Positions 7,682-16,120 are shown, counted from the first letter of the stretch. The stretch is 64,000 nucleotides of DNA from Streptomyces sp. TBY4 (GCF_024213195.1 NZ_JANAVF010000001.1:62001-126000), one strand, 5' to 3'. Notes: generated by a model not told the origin, from the letters alone. Program-made: numbers and translations.

Positions 7682-8458
7682 TCAGCGTACGTGGAGGCCG
7701 AAGCTCGTGCGGCCCGGGGGCTCCAGGCCCGGCTTCAGGTGGAGGGAGGGGATCTCGTAGTCGCCGAAGTTCTGCCGCCGGAAGGCGATGGGCTCGGTCG
7801 ACTCCAGGGTGAGGAGGCGTTCCTGCCAGGCCTTCGCGGCGTCCGCGTAGTCCTCCGGGCTCATCCGGTCGGTGCCGTACAGCACGAACGGCGGGAGCGG
7901 CTCGAGGCCCGGGTAGTAGAGGATGCCGTGGTGGATCGGGAACAGCAGGTCCTCGATGGGGCCGTTGATCCCGCGCGCGGCGTAGTGCGACTCCGGACCG
8001 CCGGCGGTCACCGACAGCAACGCCCTGCGGCCCGCGAGGGTGCCTTCGCCGAAGCGCTCCCCGTACTTCGTGTCGCTGTGCTCCCCGACGCCGTACGCGA
8101 ATCGGTAGGTGAACACCCGGTCCACCCACCCCTTGAGGATCGCGGGCATCGAGTACCACCACAGCGGGAACTGGAGGATGACCGTGTCGGCCCACAGCAG
8201 CTTCTCCTGCTCGGCGAGCACGTCCGGGGTGAGCGCCCCGGCCTCGAAGGCCCGGCCCGAGTCCAGGGCCACCTTCAGCGGGCTCGACGCGTGGGGGCCG
8301 TAGTCCCCGGCGTCCGCGGCCGCCTTCCATTTCATCGCGTACAGATCACTCACCCGCACCTCGTGCCCGGCGCCCTCCAGCGTGTTCACCGCCAGGTCCT
8401 TCAGTGAGCCGTTGAGCGAGTCGGGCTCGGGGTGGGCGTGGACGATCAGCGTCTTCAC
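7682..8458 (-). CDS. NAD(P)H oxidoreductase, flavodoxin-like fold (MdaB/NQO type)
   Basis: Cytosolic FMN/FAD-dependent quinone or drug reductase of 258 residues. It starts with the Rossmann strand and phosphate loop MKTLIVHAHPEPDSLNGSL, has the ADTVILQFPLWWYSMPAILKGWVDRVF motif of the NQO family near residue 100, TAGGP after strand four and a C-terminal GLEPLPPFVLYG region. The GTG at 8458 follows GGGAG and marks the family start; a longer frame exists upstream but reads as the antisense of the next regulator. It is divergent from the XRE gene at 8613, which is the usual arrangement of a regulator with its target. Confidence 0.9.
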   Translation of the reverse strand: MKTLIVHAHPEPDSLNGSLKDLAVNTLEGAGHEVRVSDLYAMKWKAAADAGDYGPHASSPLKVALDSGRAFEAGALTPDVLAEQEKLLWADTVILQFPLWWYSMPAILKGWVDRVFTYRFAYGVGEHSDTKYGERFGEGTLAGRRALLSVTAGGPESHYAARGINGPIEDLLFPIHHGILYYPGLEPLPPFVLYGTDRMSPEDYADAAKAWQERLLTLESTEPIAFRRQNFGDYEIPSLHLKPGLEPPGRTSFGLHVR

Positions 8459-8487
8459 GGGAACTCCCTCGGGATCTTGGAATCTCG

Positions 8488-8506
8488 GGATCGGATGCTT
8501 CGATCC
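8488..8506. promoter_or_regulatory. Inverted repeat GGATCG-N7-CGATCC in the divergent promoter
   Basis: A perfect 6-bp inverted repeat with 7-bp spacer sits between the reductase start (8458) and the XRE start (8613), 30 bp from the reductase. It is a candidate operator for the XRE regulator. A GATACT box at 8601-8606, 6 nt before the XRE ATG, could be the -10 of a leaderless transcript. Confidence 0.4.
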
Positions 8507-8612
8507 TGGCGGCCGCGGCGCCCCGTGTTCAGGGGCGCGCCTTCCGTCGGACCGGGGTTCCTGGTACTGGCAGGGCCACCTTCGCGCGCGCCGCCGCGGC
8601 GATACTGGGCCC

Positions 8613-9494
8613 ATGGACGATCTCGCGGGCTTCCTGCGGACCCGGCGCGCACGGGTCGACCCGGCGACCGCCGCCATCCCCACCGACAGCCGCCGCCGGG
8701 TCGCGGGCCTGCGCCGCGAGGAGGTCGCGCACCTGTCGGGCGTCAGCGTCGACTACTACGTGCGCCTGGAGCAGGGCCGCGCGACCCAGCCCTCCGAGCA
8801 GGTCCTCGACGCACTGGCCCGCGTGCTCGGCCTCGACGAGACCGAGCGGGAACACCTCTACCGGCTCTCCCGGCAGCGCCGCCGCCGGGCCAAGGCGCCC
8901 GGCGGGAGGATCCGCCCGGAGGTGCTGCGCGTCCTCGAACTCGTCGTCGGAGCACCCGCGCTGATCATGGATCACCGCCTGGACGTCCTCGCCGGGAACC
9001 GTCTGGCCGGGCTCCTCTTCGGCCGGCCGCTGCCGGGGCTGAACATCGCCCGGCACCTCTTTCTGGAGGAGGGCGAGCACGGCCTCTACGCGGACTGGGA
9101 GCAGTGCACCCTCGACGTGGTCGGGCATCTGCGCCTGTCGGCCGGCAAGTACCCCGAGGACCCCGGGCTGGCCCCGCTCATCGGCGAACTGGCCATGGGC
9201 AGCGAGCGGTTCCGCCGCCTGTGGGCCCGCGCGGACGTGCGCGCCCGCACCCACGGCCGCAAGGCGTACCGCCACCCGCTGGTCGGCCCGCTGGACCTGC
9301 ATCAGGAGAACTTCGCGCTGCCGGGCGAATCCGGCATGGAGCTGCTGGTCCTGTCCGCCGCCCCCGGCACCCCCGCCGAGGACGGACTGCGCCTGCTCGC
9401 GGGCCTGGGCGCGGACGGCGCCGGCAGCGCCCACGACGCCGACGGCGCGGAGGCTCGTACCGCGGCGAACGACCCGGAACGCGTACAGGGCTAG
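8613..9494 (+). CDS. XRE-family regulator with MmyB-type ligand-binding domain
   Basis: A 293-residue DNA-binding regulator. The N-terminal helix-turn-helix (VAGLRREEVAHLSGVSVDYYVRLEQGR) at residues 30-60 is that of the MmyB/XRE group in Streptomyces, followed by the PAS-like C-terminal domain (ALIMDHRLDVLAGNRLAGLLFG, YPEDPGLAPLIGEL, LLVLSAAPGTPAEDGLRLLA) that in related proteins binds a fatty acid or similar ligand. It starts at ATG 8613 with no ribosome-binding site but a GATACT box 6 nt upstream. Divergent to the flavin reductase, which it probably controls. A paralogue lies at 57254-58210. Confidence 0.9.
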   Translation: MDDLAGFLRTRRARVDPATAAIPTDSRRRVAGLRREEVAHLSGVSVDYYVRLEQGRATQPSEQVLDALARVLGLDETEREHLYRLSRQRRRRAKAPGGRIRPEVLRVLELVVGAPALIMDHRLDVLAGNRLAGLLFGRPLPGLNIARHLFLEEGEHGLYADWEQCTLDVVGHLRLSAGKYPEDPGLAPLIGELAMGSERFRRLWARADVRARTHGRKAYRHPLVGPLDLHQENFALPGESGMELLVLSAAPGTPAEDGLRLLAGLGADGAGSAHDADGAEARTAANDPERVQG

Positions 9495-9523
9495 ACGGTC
9501 CAGGCCCGGACCGGACCGGCCGG

Positions 9524-10261
9524 CTACGGCGCGAGGACGTCCAGTTCCTCCAGCGCGCCCGTGGCGATCTGCCGGGTCAGCGCTTCCGCGCCGGCCGCGT
9601 CGCCCTCGCGCACGGCCTCGGCCACCCGTACGTGCAGGGTGACGGCCGCCGGGTCGGGGTCGTGGAACATCACCGCGTGCCGGGTGCGTCCGGCCAGGAC
9701 CTCGGCGACCACGTCGCCGAGCCGCGCGAACATCTCGTTGCCGGAGGCGTTGAGCACCACCCGGTGGAAGGCGATGTCGTGGTGGAGGTACCCGTCGAGC
9801 TGGTGGCCGCGCGAGGTGCGGACCATGCCCAGGGCCGCCTCGGTGAGTTCGGCGCACTGCTCCGGGGTGGCCCGGACCGCCGCGAGGCCGGCCGCGACCG
9901 GTTCGATGGCCGAGCGCAGCACGGTGAGGGAGCGCAACTGCCGTGGGCGGTCCGTCCCGGCGAGGCGCCAGCGGATGACGCGCGGGTCGTAGACGTTCCA
10001 CTCCCCGGTGGGACGGACGGTGACGCCGACCCGGCGGCGGGACTCCACCAGCTGCATCGATTCCAGTACGCGGACCACTTCGCGGACCACGGTCCGCGAG
10101 GCGCCGAAGCGCTCCGCGATCTCGTCGGTGCGCAGCACGCTGCCGGGCGGGTGCTCCCCCGCCGTGATCGCCAGACCGAGTGTGTCCAGTACGCGGGAGT
10201 GGAGCCCCTGGCCGCCCGGCCCGTCCAGCCCGTCCGGTCCGCCCGGCCCTTCAGTGGTCAT
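9524..10261 (-). CDS. GntR/FadR-family regulator of gluconate genes
   Basis: Transcriptional repressor of 245 residues with a winged helix at residues 20-85 (LHSRVLDTLGLAITAGEHPPGSVL then DEIAERFGASRTVVREVVRVLES) and an all-helical FadR-type effector domain with the metal-binding FCD histidines in HHDIAFHRVVLNASGN and HVRVAEAV. The RWRLAG motif before the effector domain is typical of gluconate-type members. It is divergent from gntK-gntP with a 150-bp AT-rich spacer, the classic arrangement in which gluconate or its phosphate relieves repression. Confidence 0.9.
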   Translation of the reverse strand: MTTEGPGGPDGLDGPGGQGLHSRVLDTLGLAITAGEHPPGSVLRTDEIAERFGASRTVVREVVRVLESMQLVESRRRVGVTVRPTGEWNVYDPRVIRWRLAGTDRPRQLRSLTVLRSAIEPVAAGLAAVRATPEQCAELTEAALGMVRTSRGHQLDGYLHHDIAFHRVVLNASGNEMFARLGDVVAEVLAGRTRHAVMFHDPDPAAVTLHVRVAEAVREGDAAGAEALTRQIATGALEELDVLAP

Positions 10262-10411
10262 GGCGTAAGCGTACGGTGACCCCCGGAGGGATAAAAGATG
10301 TGATGTTTTACCGTCGACCTCTTGAATAAGTACTACGTAATCGGCTTCAGTGGTGCCCAGGCCGCACGAGCACGGGCCGATGTCGACGAGGACAGCGAAA
10401 CGAGGTGCGCG
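10262..10411. promoter_or_regulatory. Divergent AT-rich promoter/operator region of the gnt genes
   Basis: Between the regulator and gntK the GC content drops sharply around 10290-10345. The stretch AAAAGATGTGATGTTTT at about 10295-10312 is nearly symmetric in its AT flanks and TTGAAT at 10322 could be a -35 element for gntK. The exact operator cannot be fixed from one copy. Confidence 0.4.
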
Positions 10412-10978
10412 ATGACGCGCGTCATTGTGGTGATGGGCGTGGCCGGGACGGGAAAGACGACCGTGGGCCGGCTGCTCGCCGACGCGCTCGCCCTCCACTA
10501 CGCGGAGGGCGACGCCTTCCACCCGGCGGCCAACGTCGCCAAGATGTCCGCCGGCGTCCCGCTGGAGGACGCGGACCGCTGGCCCTGGCTGGACTCGATC
10601 GGCGAGTGGATGCGCAACCGGGCCCGGATCGGCGGCGGGGTCATCGCCGCCTCCTCCCTCAAGCGGGCCTACCGGGACCGGCTCCGGGCCATCGCGCCGG
10701 ACACCGTCTTCGTCCACCTCACCGGCGACCGGCCGCTGATCGAGGAGCGCATGGCCGCGCGCAAGGGGCATTTCATGCCCACCACCCTGCTGGAATCGCA
10801 GTTCGCCACCCTGGAGCCGCTCCAGCCGGACGAACTCGGCGTCCTCGTCGACGTGTGCGGCTCCCCGGAGGAGATCACCGCCCGGGCCCTGACCGCCCTG
10901 CGCCGCCTCCCCGCACCGGTCGCCTCCCCTCACCGGTCGCCTGACCACACCGGACGCCTGACCACACCGGACGCCTGA
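10412..10978 (+). CDS. gntK: Gluconokinase
   Basis: Phosphorylates gluconate to 6-phosphogluconate for the pentose phosphate pathway. The P-loop VVMGVAGTGKTTVG is at residues 6-19, followed by the substrate-binding EGDAFHPAANVAKM and the lid segment AARKGHFMPTTLLESQFATLE, all diagnostic of the GntK family. GAGGTG precedes the ATG; a start further upstream would add 30 unrelated residues. The 188 residues include an unusual tail (about residues 170-188) encoded by a 17-bp tandem repeat that also supplies the stop codon. gntP follows 62 bp downstream. Confidence 0.95.
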   Translation: MTRVIVVMGVAGTGKTTVGRLLADALALHYAEGDAFHPAANVAKMSAGVPLEDADRWPWLDSIGEWMRNRARIGGGVIAASSLKRAYRDRLRAIAPDTVFVHLTGDRPLIEERMAARKGHFMPTTLLESQFATLEPLQPDELGVLVDVCGSPEEITARALTALRRLPAPVASPHRSPDHTGRLTTPDA

Positions 10979-11018
10979 CCACACCGGACGCCTGACCACA
11001 CCGGTCGCCTGACCGCCC
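10934..11018. repeat. 17-bp tandem repeat, about 5 copies, at the gntK stop
   Basis: The unit CGGACGCCTGACCACAC is repeated from 10934; the first and last units read CGGTCGCC and the final one diverges at its end. Each unit carries a TGA. Because 17 is not a multiple of 3, the TGAs at 10942, 10959 and 10976 fall in three different frames, and the third is the gntK stop. The repeat thus stops translation in every frame before the gntP leader. Confidence 0.92.
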
Positions 11019-11040
11019 CCAGAACGAAGGATCCGTCACC

Positions 11041-12441
11041 GTGACCACCAGTCTCAGCGTCGAGACTCTGGCAGCGGCCGCCACCGAGCCGATCACCTCG
11101 GCCGGCAACACCCAGCTGGGCATAGCCGTCCTCGCGGGCATCGCCGTCATCGTCCTGCTCATCACCCGCCTCAAGCTGCACGCCTTCCTGGCGCTGACGC
11201 TCGGCTCGCTCGCCCTCGGCGTGTTCGCCGGCGCCCCCCTGGCCAAGACCGTCTCCAGCTTCACCGGCGGTCTCGGCTCCACCGTCGCGGGCGTCGGCGT
11301 CCTCATCGCGCTCGGTGCCATCCTCGGGAAGCTGCTCGCCGACTCGGGCGGCGCGGACCAGATCGTGGACACCATCCTGGCCCGCGCCAAGGGCCGGGCC
11401 ATGCCGTGGGCGATGGTGCTGATCGCCTCGGTGATCGGCCTCCCGCTCTTCTTCGAGGTCGGCATCGTGCTGCTGATCCCGGTGGTCCTGCTGGTGGCCA
11501 AGCGGGGCAACTACTCGCTCATGCGGATCGGCATCCCCGCGCTGGCCGGCCTGTCCGTGATGCACGGGCTGATCCCGCCGCACCCCGGCCCGCTGGTCGC
11601 CATCGACGCGCTCCACGCCAACCTCGGCCTCACCCTCGCGCTCGGCGTGCTCGTGGCCGTCCCGACCGTCGTCATCGCGGGGCCGGTGTTCTCCCGGTAC
11701 GCGGCCCGGTGGGTGGACATCCCGGCGCCCGAGCACATGGTCCCGCAGCGGCCCTCGGAGGAACTGGAGCGCCGGCCGGGCTTCGGGGCCACGGTCTTCA
11801 CCGTGCTGCTGCCGGTGGCCCTGATGCTGATGAAGGCCCTGGTCGACATCGTGGTCAACGACCCGGCCAACGGCGTCCAAAGGGTCACCGACGTGGCGGG
11901 TTCCCCCCTGATCGCGCTGCTCGCCGCCGTACTCGTGGGCATGTTCACCCTCGGCCGCGCGGCCGGCTTCACCCGGGCCCGGCTGTCCGTGACCGTGGAG
12001 AAGTCGCTGGCCCCGATCGCGGGAATCCTGCTGATCGTGGGTGCGGGCGGCGGCTTCAAGGCGACGCTGATCGACGTGGGCGTCGGGCAGATGATCATGG
12101 ACCTGTCCGAGAACTGGGCGATACCGACCCTGCTGCTGGCCTGGCTCATCGCCGTGGCCATCCGCCTCGCGACGGGCTCGGCCACGGTCGCCACCATCTC
12201 CGCGGCCGGCCTCGTCGCCCCGCTCGCAGCCGGCATGCCGTCCCCGGAGACCGCCCTGCTGGTCCTCGCCATCGGGGCGGGCTCGCTGTTCTTCAGCCAC
12301 GTCAACGACGCCGGGTTCTGGCTGGTCAAGGAGTACTTCGGCATGACGGTCGGCCAGACCCTCAAGACCTGGTCGGTGATGGAGACCATCATCTCGGTGG
12401 TCGGCCTGGGCTTCGTCCTGCTGCTGTCGCTGGTCCTCTGA
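11041..12441 (+). CDS. gntP: Gluconate permease, GntP family
   Basis: Proton-coupled gluconate importer of 466 residues with about 12-14 hydrophobic segments. Family motifs include LKLHAFLALTLGSLALG near the N-terminus, GIVLLIPVVLLVAKR, HGLIPPHPGPLVAIDAL (the conserved PPHPGP loop) and, near the C-terminus, ATGSATVATISAAGL and FFSHVNDAGFWLVKEYF. GTG start with GAAGGA 9 nt upstream. It forms an operon with gntK. Confidence 0.95.
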   Translation: MTTSLSVETLAAAATEPITSAGNTQLGIAVLAGIAVIVLLITRLKLHAFLALTLGSLALGVFAGAPLAKTVSSFTGGLGSTVAGVGVLIALGAILGKLLADSGGADQIVDTILARAKGRAMPWAMVLIASVIGLPLFFEVGIVLLIPVVLLVAKRGNYSLMRIGIPALAGLSVMHGLIPPHPGPLVAIDALHANLGLTLALGVLVAVPTVVIAGPVFSRYAARWVDIPAPEHMVPQRPSEELERRPGFGATVFTVLLPVALMLMKALVDIVVNDPANGVQRVTDVAGSPLIALLAAVLVGMFTLGRAAGFTRARLSVTVEKSLAPIAGILLIVGAGGGFKATLIDVGVGQMIMDLSENWAIPTLLLAWLIAVAIRLATGSATVATISAAGLVAPLAAGMPSPETALLVLAIGAGSLFFSHVNDAGFWLVKEYFGMTVGQTLKTWSVMETIISVVGLGFVLLLSLVL

Positions 12442-12491
12442 CCCCTCGCCTGCTCCCACCAGCCGGTCTGCGGATCCACCCGGTCGGCCCG

Positions 12492-12782
12492 TCAGCCCGT
12501 CCGCCGGCGCCTGCCCCGCGCCCCCGCCCGGGGCCCGGGGCGCGCCAGTTGGGCCGCCGCCAGGTCGAGGCCGCCCGCCGCAGTGGCGCACCGGTCGGCC
12601 AGGGAGGCGACCTCGGCGCGGAAGGCGTCGCCGCCCGGGCCCTGCCAGCGCAGGTCTCCGGCGGCGCGGCGGAGCCGCTCGGCGTGCGAACGCAGGGCGG
12701 CCGAGTGGGCGCGCAGTCCCTCGGGCGGGGCAGGGGCCGGACAGGGCTCGTCCCGGGGTGCGGGCCCGGCGGCGCCGGTCAC
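12492..12782 (-). CDS. WXG100-like small helical protein
   Basis: A 96-residue protein with the helix-turn-helix hairpin pattern of the ESAT-6/WXG100 family: a first helix LRAHSAALRSHAERLRRAAGDL, the turn WQGPGGDAFRAE (W-x-G), and a second helix VASLADRCATAAGGLDLAAAQL. The C-terminus is basic (RRRRTG). Its GTG overlaps the stop of the upstream hydrolase-like gene (GTGA), so the two are translationally coupled. WXG proteins usually pair with a larger secreted or cytosolic partner, here the neighbour. No ESX/T7SS ATPase is in the window. Confidence 0.7.
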   Translation of the reverse strand: MTGAAGPAPRDEPCPAPAPPEGLRAHSAALRSHAERLRRAAGDLRWQGPGGDAFRAEVASLADRCATAAGGLDLAAAQLARPGPRAGARGRRRRTG

Positions 12783-13999
12783 TGGGGCCGCCCCGGAACG
12801 TAGACGTCGGGGTGGCCGGGCAGCCGCACGAGGTGGCTGCCCGTGACCCGGCCCCCGAAGGCGGCGAGGGCCGCCGCCGGCCCGGGCTCGGGTCCGGAAC
12901 CCACCCAGGTGACCCGGTAGACCGAGGTGAACTCCCGGCTCGCGGCCAGCCGTCCGGCCGTCCGGGCACCCGGACCGTGGCCGAGCAGGGCCAGTTCGGT
13001 CCCGGACGGCACGAGGCGGCGTACGGTCGCGGCCACATGGCGTACGTGCGCGGCCGCCGGCTCCTCGTACGGCCTCTCGTACGGCCTCTCGCGCGGATCG
13101 TTGTACGGGTTTTCGTACGGCTCCTCGTACGGGTCGTCGGCGCGGCCGGACCGCGCCGGTGGGCCCGCGAGTTGGAGCACGCACCGCTCGACCCCGTCCG
13201 GGCCGGCGACCTGCTGGAGCAGGACCGCGCCCGGGGCCCCGCCGATCCGGTCGGCGTTGCCCCGGAACCCGGCCGGGGTGCCGGTGGTGTCCAGCTCGGC
13301 CAGGAGGCGGCTCCCCGGCTCGGAGCAGGCGGGTCCGCGGTCGAAGAAGGCCCGCAGGGCGGCGCCGATCCCGAGGAGGGGGTCGGCGGCATCGGCCCGG
13401 CCGGTGGCGATCTGCCAGCCGGCGTGGTCGTTGAAGGGGTTGTCGTCGGTCAGCGCGTTCCAGGCCAGGATGTCGGCGAAGGAGGGGTTCAGCAGGGTGA
13501 AGGCGGGCCCTTCGCCGCGTCGGCGCACGAGCTCGCGGAACGCCCGGGCGGCGTCCGCCTGCCGGCCCTCCTCCACCGCGAGGAACACCGCGGCGGCAGC
13601 CGGGTCGGCCGTGCGGGCCGGATTACGGGTGCCCTCGGCCAGGATCCGGCCCCTGAGGCCGCACACCGCGAGGCTGACGGCCAGGTTCTCCCGGCCGGTG
13701 AGGACCCCGGCGAGCCACCCGGCCCGCGCCACGCCCCGGCCCCTGGCGGCCCAGCCGAGCCCCCGCGGGTCGGTGAGGGTGCGCAGCAGGGTGCGCCAGG
13801 CCGCGCGGCGGCGGCTGCCGAGGCCCAGGGCGGTGACCGGCAGCCGGGAGCCGAGGGCCAGCCGGGAGGCGTAGCGGGCGGCTTCGCCGACGGCGTCGGC
13901 CGCCTCGGCCAGTTCCCGGCACAGGGCGCCCAGTTGGTCGGCGTCCGGGTCGGTGGGCGCGGAGGTCGCTGAGGTCCCGGGGGTCGCGGCGTCGGACAT
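12779..13999 (-). CDS. Alpha/beta-hydrolase-like protein paired with a WXG protein
   Basis: A 406-residue protein with a helical N-terminal half (LCRELAEAADAVGEAARYASRLAL) and a C-terminal alpha/beta-hydrolase-like part. The nucleophile-elbow position reads LALLGHGPGARTAG, a GHGPG in place of GHSxG, so the catalytic serine is replaced by glycine; NALTDDNPFNDHAGWQ and the DPYEEPYENPYNDP low-complexity tract (about residues 285-308) are other marks. It is coupled to the WXG gene by a GTGA overlap. It may be a non-enzymatic carrier or toxin-like partner; function is not established. Confidence 0.7.
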   Translation of the reverse strand: MSDAATPGTSATSAPTDPDADQLGALCRELAEAADAVGEAARYASRLALGSRLPVTALGLGSRRRAAWRTLLRTLTDPRGLGWAARGRGVARAGWLAGVLTGRENLAVSLAVCGLRGRILAEGTRNPARTADPAAAAVFLAVEEGRQADAARAFRELVRRRGEGPAFTLLNPSFADILAWNALTDDNPFNDHAGWQIATGRADAADPLLGIGAALRAFFDRGPACSEPGSRLLAELDTTGTPAGFRGNADRIGGAPGAVLLQQVAGPDGVERCVLQLAGPPARSGRADDPYEEPYENPYNDPRERPYERPYEEPAAAHVRHVAATVRRLVPSGTELALLGHGPGARTAGRLAASREFTSVYRVTWVGSGPEPGPAAALAAFGGRVTGSHLVRLPGHPDVYVPGRPQ

Positions 14000-14066
14000 G
14001 GATTCCTCGTCGGGTCGGATGAGCGTCGGGCAGGATCGGCGTCGGGTCGGCGTCGAATCAAATGCA

Positions 14067-14114
14067 GGTCAACTCACCTGCGGGGCACGTCACATACGGG
14101 GCAACTCACATGCG
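14067..14114. repeat. Three contiguous 16-bp imperfect repeats before the hydrolase/WXG operon
   Basis: On the plus strand GGTCAACTCACCTGCG, GGGCACGTCACATACG and GGGCAACTCACATGCG follow without a gap, sharing G-C-A-CTCAC-TGCG-type positions. They lie between the P450 stop (14117) and the start at 13999, upstream of the hydrolase/WXG operon, spaced by about one and a half helical turns. A multi-site operator is possible. Confidence 0.75.
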
Positions 14115-14116
14115 GC

Positions 14117-15352
14117 TCAACGGCGGGCCAGCCGCAGGCGGATGCCCTGCGGGTCCAGGGACTCGGGAAGCGGGCCGAGGGGGTCGAGCAGGGGGCGGAC
14201 GGACCGGACCCGGTGTCCGCGCAGGATCTCCGCGCAGAGCGCGGCGGTGACCAGCAGTCCCAGCTGTTCGCCGGGGCAGCGTCCGCCGGCATGGCTGAAC
14301 GGGGCCATCCGGACGTCTAGGTCCGCTTCGCGCGAGGCCCACCGGCCCGGGACGAAGACGTGCGCGGCGGGCACGTGCTCGGGGTCGCGCTGGTGGAACA
14401 GCACGGGCAGCACCACGCGGGTCCCGGCGGGGTGGCGCACGCCCCGCCATTCGGTCTCGGCCCGGGTGATCCGTATCAGGTCGGGCACCGCCGGATACAG
14501 CCGCAGCGATTCCCGGACGCAGGCCCGCAGCCGGGGCAGGGCTCCCTGGGCGCTGCCCCGCGCGCATCCGGCGGCCCGGGCCTCGGCGGCGACGGCGTCC
14601 TGTTCGGCCGGGTGCGCGCCGAGCAGCAGCAGGGTGCGCAGCAGGATGCCGGGGACGAGGTCGAAGGCCGCCAGCCACTGGCGGACCTGCCCGACCGGGT
14701 CCGGTCCGGAGAAGGGTTCCGCGTGGCGGCGGGCCCGCCCGATGAGGGTGTGCGGCTCCGCGAGGTCGGCGTACGCGGCGATCCGCGCGCCGGCCTTGTC
14801 GGGCGAACGCCCCGGCCGGCGGCCGAGTTCCGTGTCCCCGGCGGCCGCGTCGCCGAGGACGATGCGCCGGGCCGCGCGGGCCACGGAGTGCCGGACGCGG
14901 GCGAGTTCGAGGGAACCTCCGGCCGTCAGGCGCCGGGCCTCGTCGGTGAGGACCGAGAGGAACGCCCCGCACGAGGGGTGCACCGTCAGCCCCGCGGCGA
15001 GCACGGAGTCGTCGAGCGCCCGCCGCTCGGCGCGGGGCCCGGCGTGGGCGCAGCCGTCCGTTCCCGCGGCGGGACGGCCGGGTGCGCCGACGGGTTCCGC
15101 GTAGAACTGCCGGATGTCCCGCGGGTCGAGGATGAGCAGGACGCTGCCGCTCAGCCCCCGTACGAGCAGGGGCGCCCCGCCGTGCCGGTCGCGCAGGGCC
15201 CGCAGGGTGGCGGCGGACCAGCGGGGCCGGTCCGGTCCCGCGTGCCCGCGCGCCGCCGGGGGGCGGGCGTTCACGAAGCCCCGTACCAGGGCGGGCAGGG
15301 TGTGGGCGGCGGCGAACCGGGCGTGCTCGCCGCGCCCCGCCCGCGCCGTCAT
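14117..15352 (-). CDS. Cytochrome P450
   Basis: Heme mono-oxygenase of 411 residues. The K-helix ExxR is RESLRLYP, the PERF-like segment HVFVPGRWAS, and the heme loop APFSHAGGRCPGEQLG carries the axial cysteine. Two positions are unusual: the arginine is next to the cysteine rather than two before, and the I-helix (LAAFDLVPGILLRTLLLLGAHP) lacks the usual AGx[DE]T threonine. GGAGG lies 8 nt before the ATG. The substrate is unknown; no ferredoxin or reductase gene is adjacent. It is followed by the hydrolase/WXG operon and preceded by the phosphatase. Confidence 0.9.
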   Translation of the reverse strand: MTARAGRGEHARFAAAHTLPALVRGFVNARPPAARGHAGPDRPRWSAATLRALRDRHGGAPLLVRGLSGSVLLILDPRDIRQFYAEPVGAPGRPAAGTDGCAHAGPRAERRALDDSVLAAGLTVHPSCGAFLSVLTDEARRLTAGGSLELARVRHSVARAARRIVLGDAAAGDTELGRRPGRSPDKAGARIAAYADLAEPHTLIGRARRHAEPFSGPDPVGQVRQWLAAFDLVPGILLRTLLLLGAHPAEQDAVAAEARAAGCARGSAQGALPRLRACVRESLRLYPAVPDLIRITRAETEWRGVRHPAGTRVVLPVLFHQRDPEHVPAAHVFVPGRWASREADLDVRMAPFSHAGGRCPGEQLGLLVTAALCAEILRGHRVRSVRPLLDPLGPLPESLDPQGIRLRLARR

Positions 15353-15564
15353 GCGGGGGCCTCCGCGGCCGGGGCCGGTGGCTTGCACGCAGCGCGGGCG
15401 GTCTCGTGGGCCGTACGCATCCGTGTACCTCCGCGCAGCCTGGACTCGACGGTCGGTGATCTCGCGCTCACCGTACGTCGACCGTCCCGGGTCCGCGCTC
15501 CGAGGACCGCGCGGGGGCACCGGGCGGGACGGCGCTCCCCGGTTCGGACCGGGGCCCGGACGGC

Positions 15565-16080
15565 TCAGCGGCCGGGGTCCAGGTCGACGAGCAGCGCGGC
15601 GACCTCCGGACCGGCGGCGAGGTACTCCGTGAAGGTCTCGTTGTGCAGGGCCCAGGGGGAGCGTCCGAGGCGGACGAGGCCGATGGCGGCGGCCGGCGCC
15701 AGGCCGCCGTCGACCAGGCACTGGGCCACGACCAGCCCGGAGCGGTTGTAACCGGAATGGCAGCGCACCAGGATCCGCCGTCCGGAGTCGAGCGAAGCGC
15801 GGGCGGCTCGGGCGAGGCGGAGGACCGTACGCAGCTGCGCGCCCGTGAGCGGGGCGTCGGGCATCTCGCCGACCAGGTGTTCCACCTGCGGGTCGGGGCC
15901 GTGGCCCGGGCGGGTGAAGAGGCTGATGACGAGGTCGAACTCGCCTCCGACGACGACCGGCCGCAGCTCCCCCGCCGGGTCGGTCCAGAAGTGGCCGCCC
16001 ATCCACAGGCCGGGGGTGATCTCGTCCCAGGGACTCTGCGGACCGGGCACGTCACGGTCCTTCTGGCGGGTCTTCTTCAT
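15565..16080 (-). CDS. Dual-specificity / tyrosine phosphatase-like protein
   Basis: A 171-residue cysteine phosphatase. The P-loop VRCHSGYNRSGLV (C-x5-R-S) is at about residue 120 and a general-acid aspartate is likely in VGEMPDAPL. The N-terminal ITPGLWMGGHFW is the entry strand of DSP-fold proteins. An in-frame TTG at 16098 is an alternative start. It may dephosphorylate proteins, but the adjacent Ser/Thr kinase gene is 3 kb away and no link is visible. Confidence 0.85.
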   Translation of the reverse strand: MKKTRQKDRDVPGPQSPWDEITPGLWMGGHFWTDPAGELRPVVVGGEFDLVISLFTRPGHGPDPQVEHLVGEMPDAPLTGAQLRTVLRLARAARASLDSGRRILVRCHSGYNRSGLVVAQCLVDGGLAPAAAIGLVRLGRSPWALHNETFTEYLAAGPEVAALLVDLDPGR

Positions 16081-16120
16081 CGGACACCGAAGATACAACG
16101 GGGCTGCGTGACAACGGAGT

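Noticed and set aside
10934..11018. CRISPR array
   Set aside because: Contiguous 17-bp units with no spacers and no cas genes.
15353..15564. A gene between the P450 and the phosphatase
   Set aside because: Only antisense-like frames; a 212-bp promoter region for the P450 is more likely.
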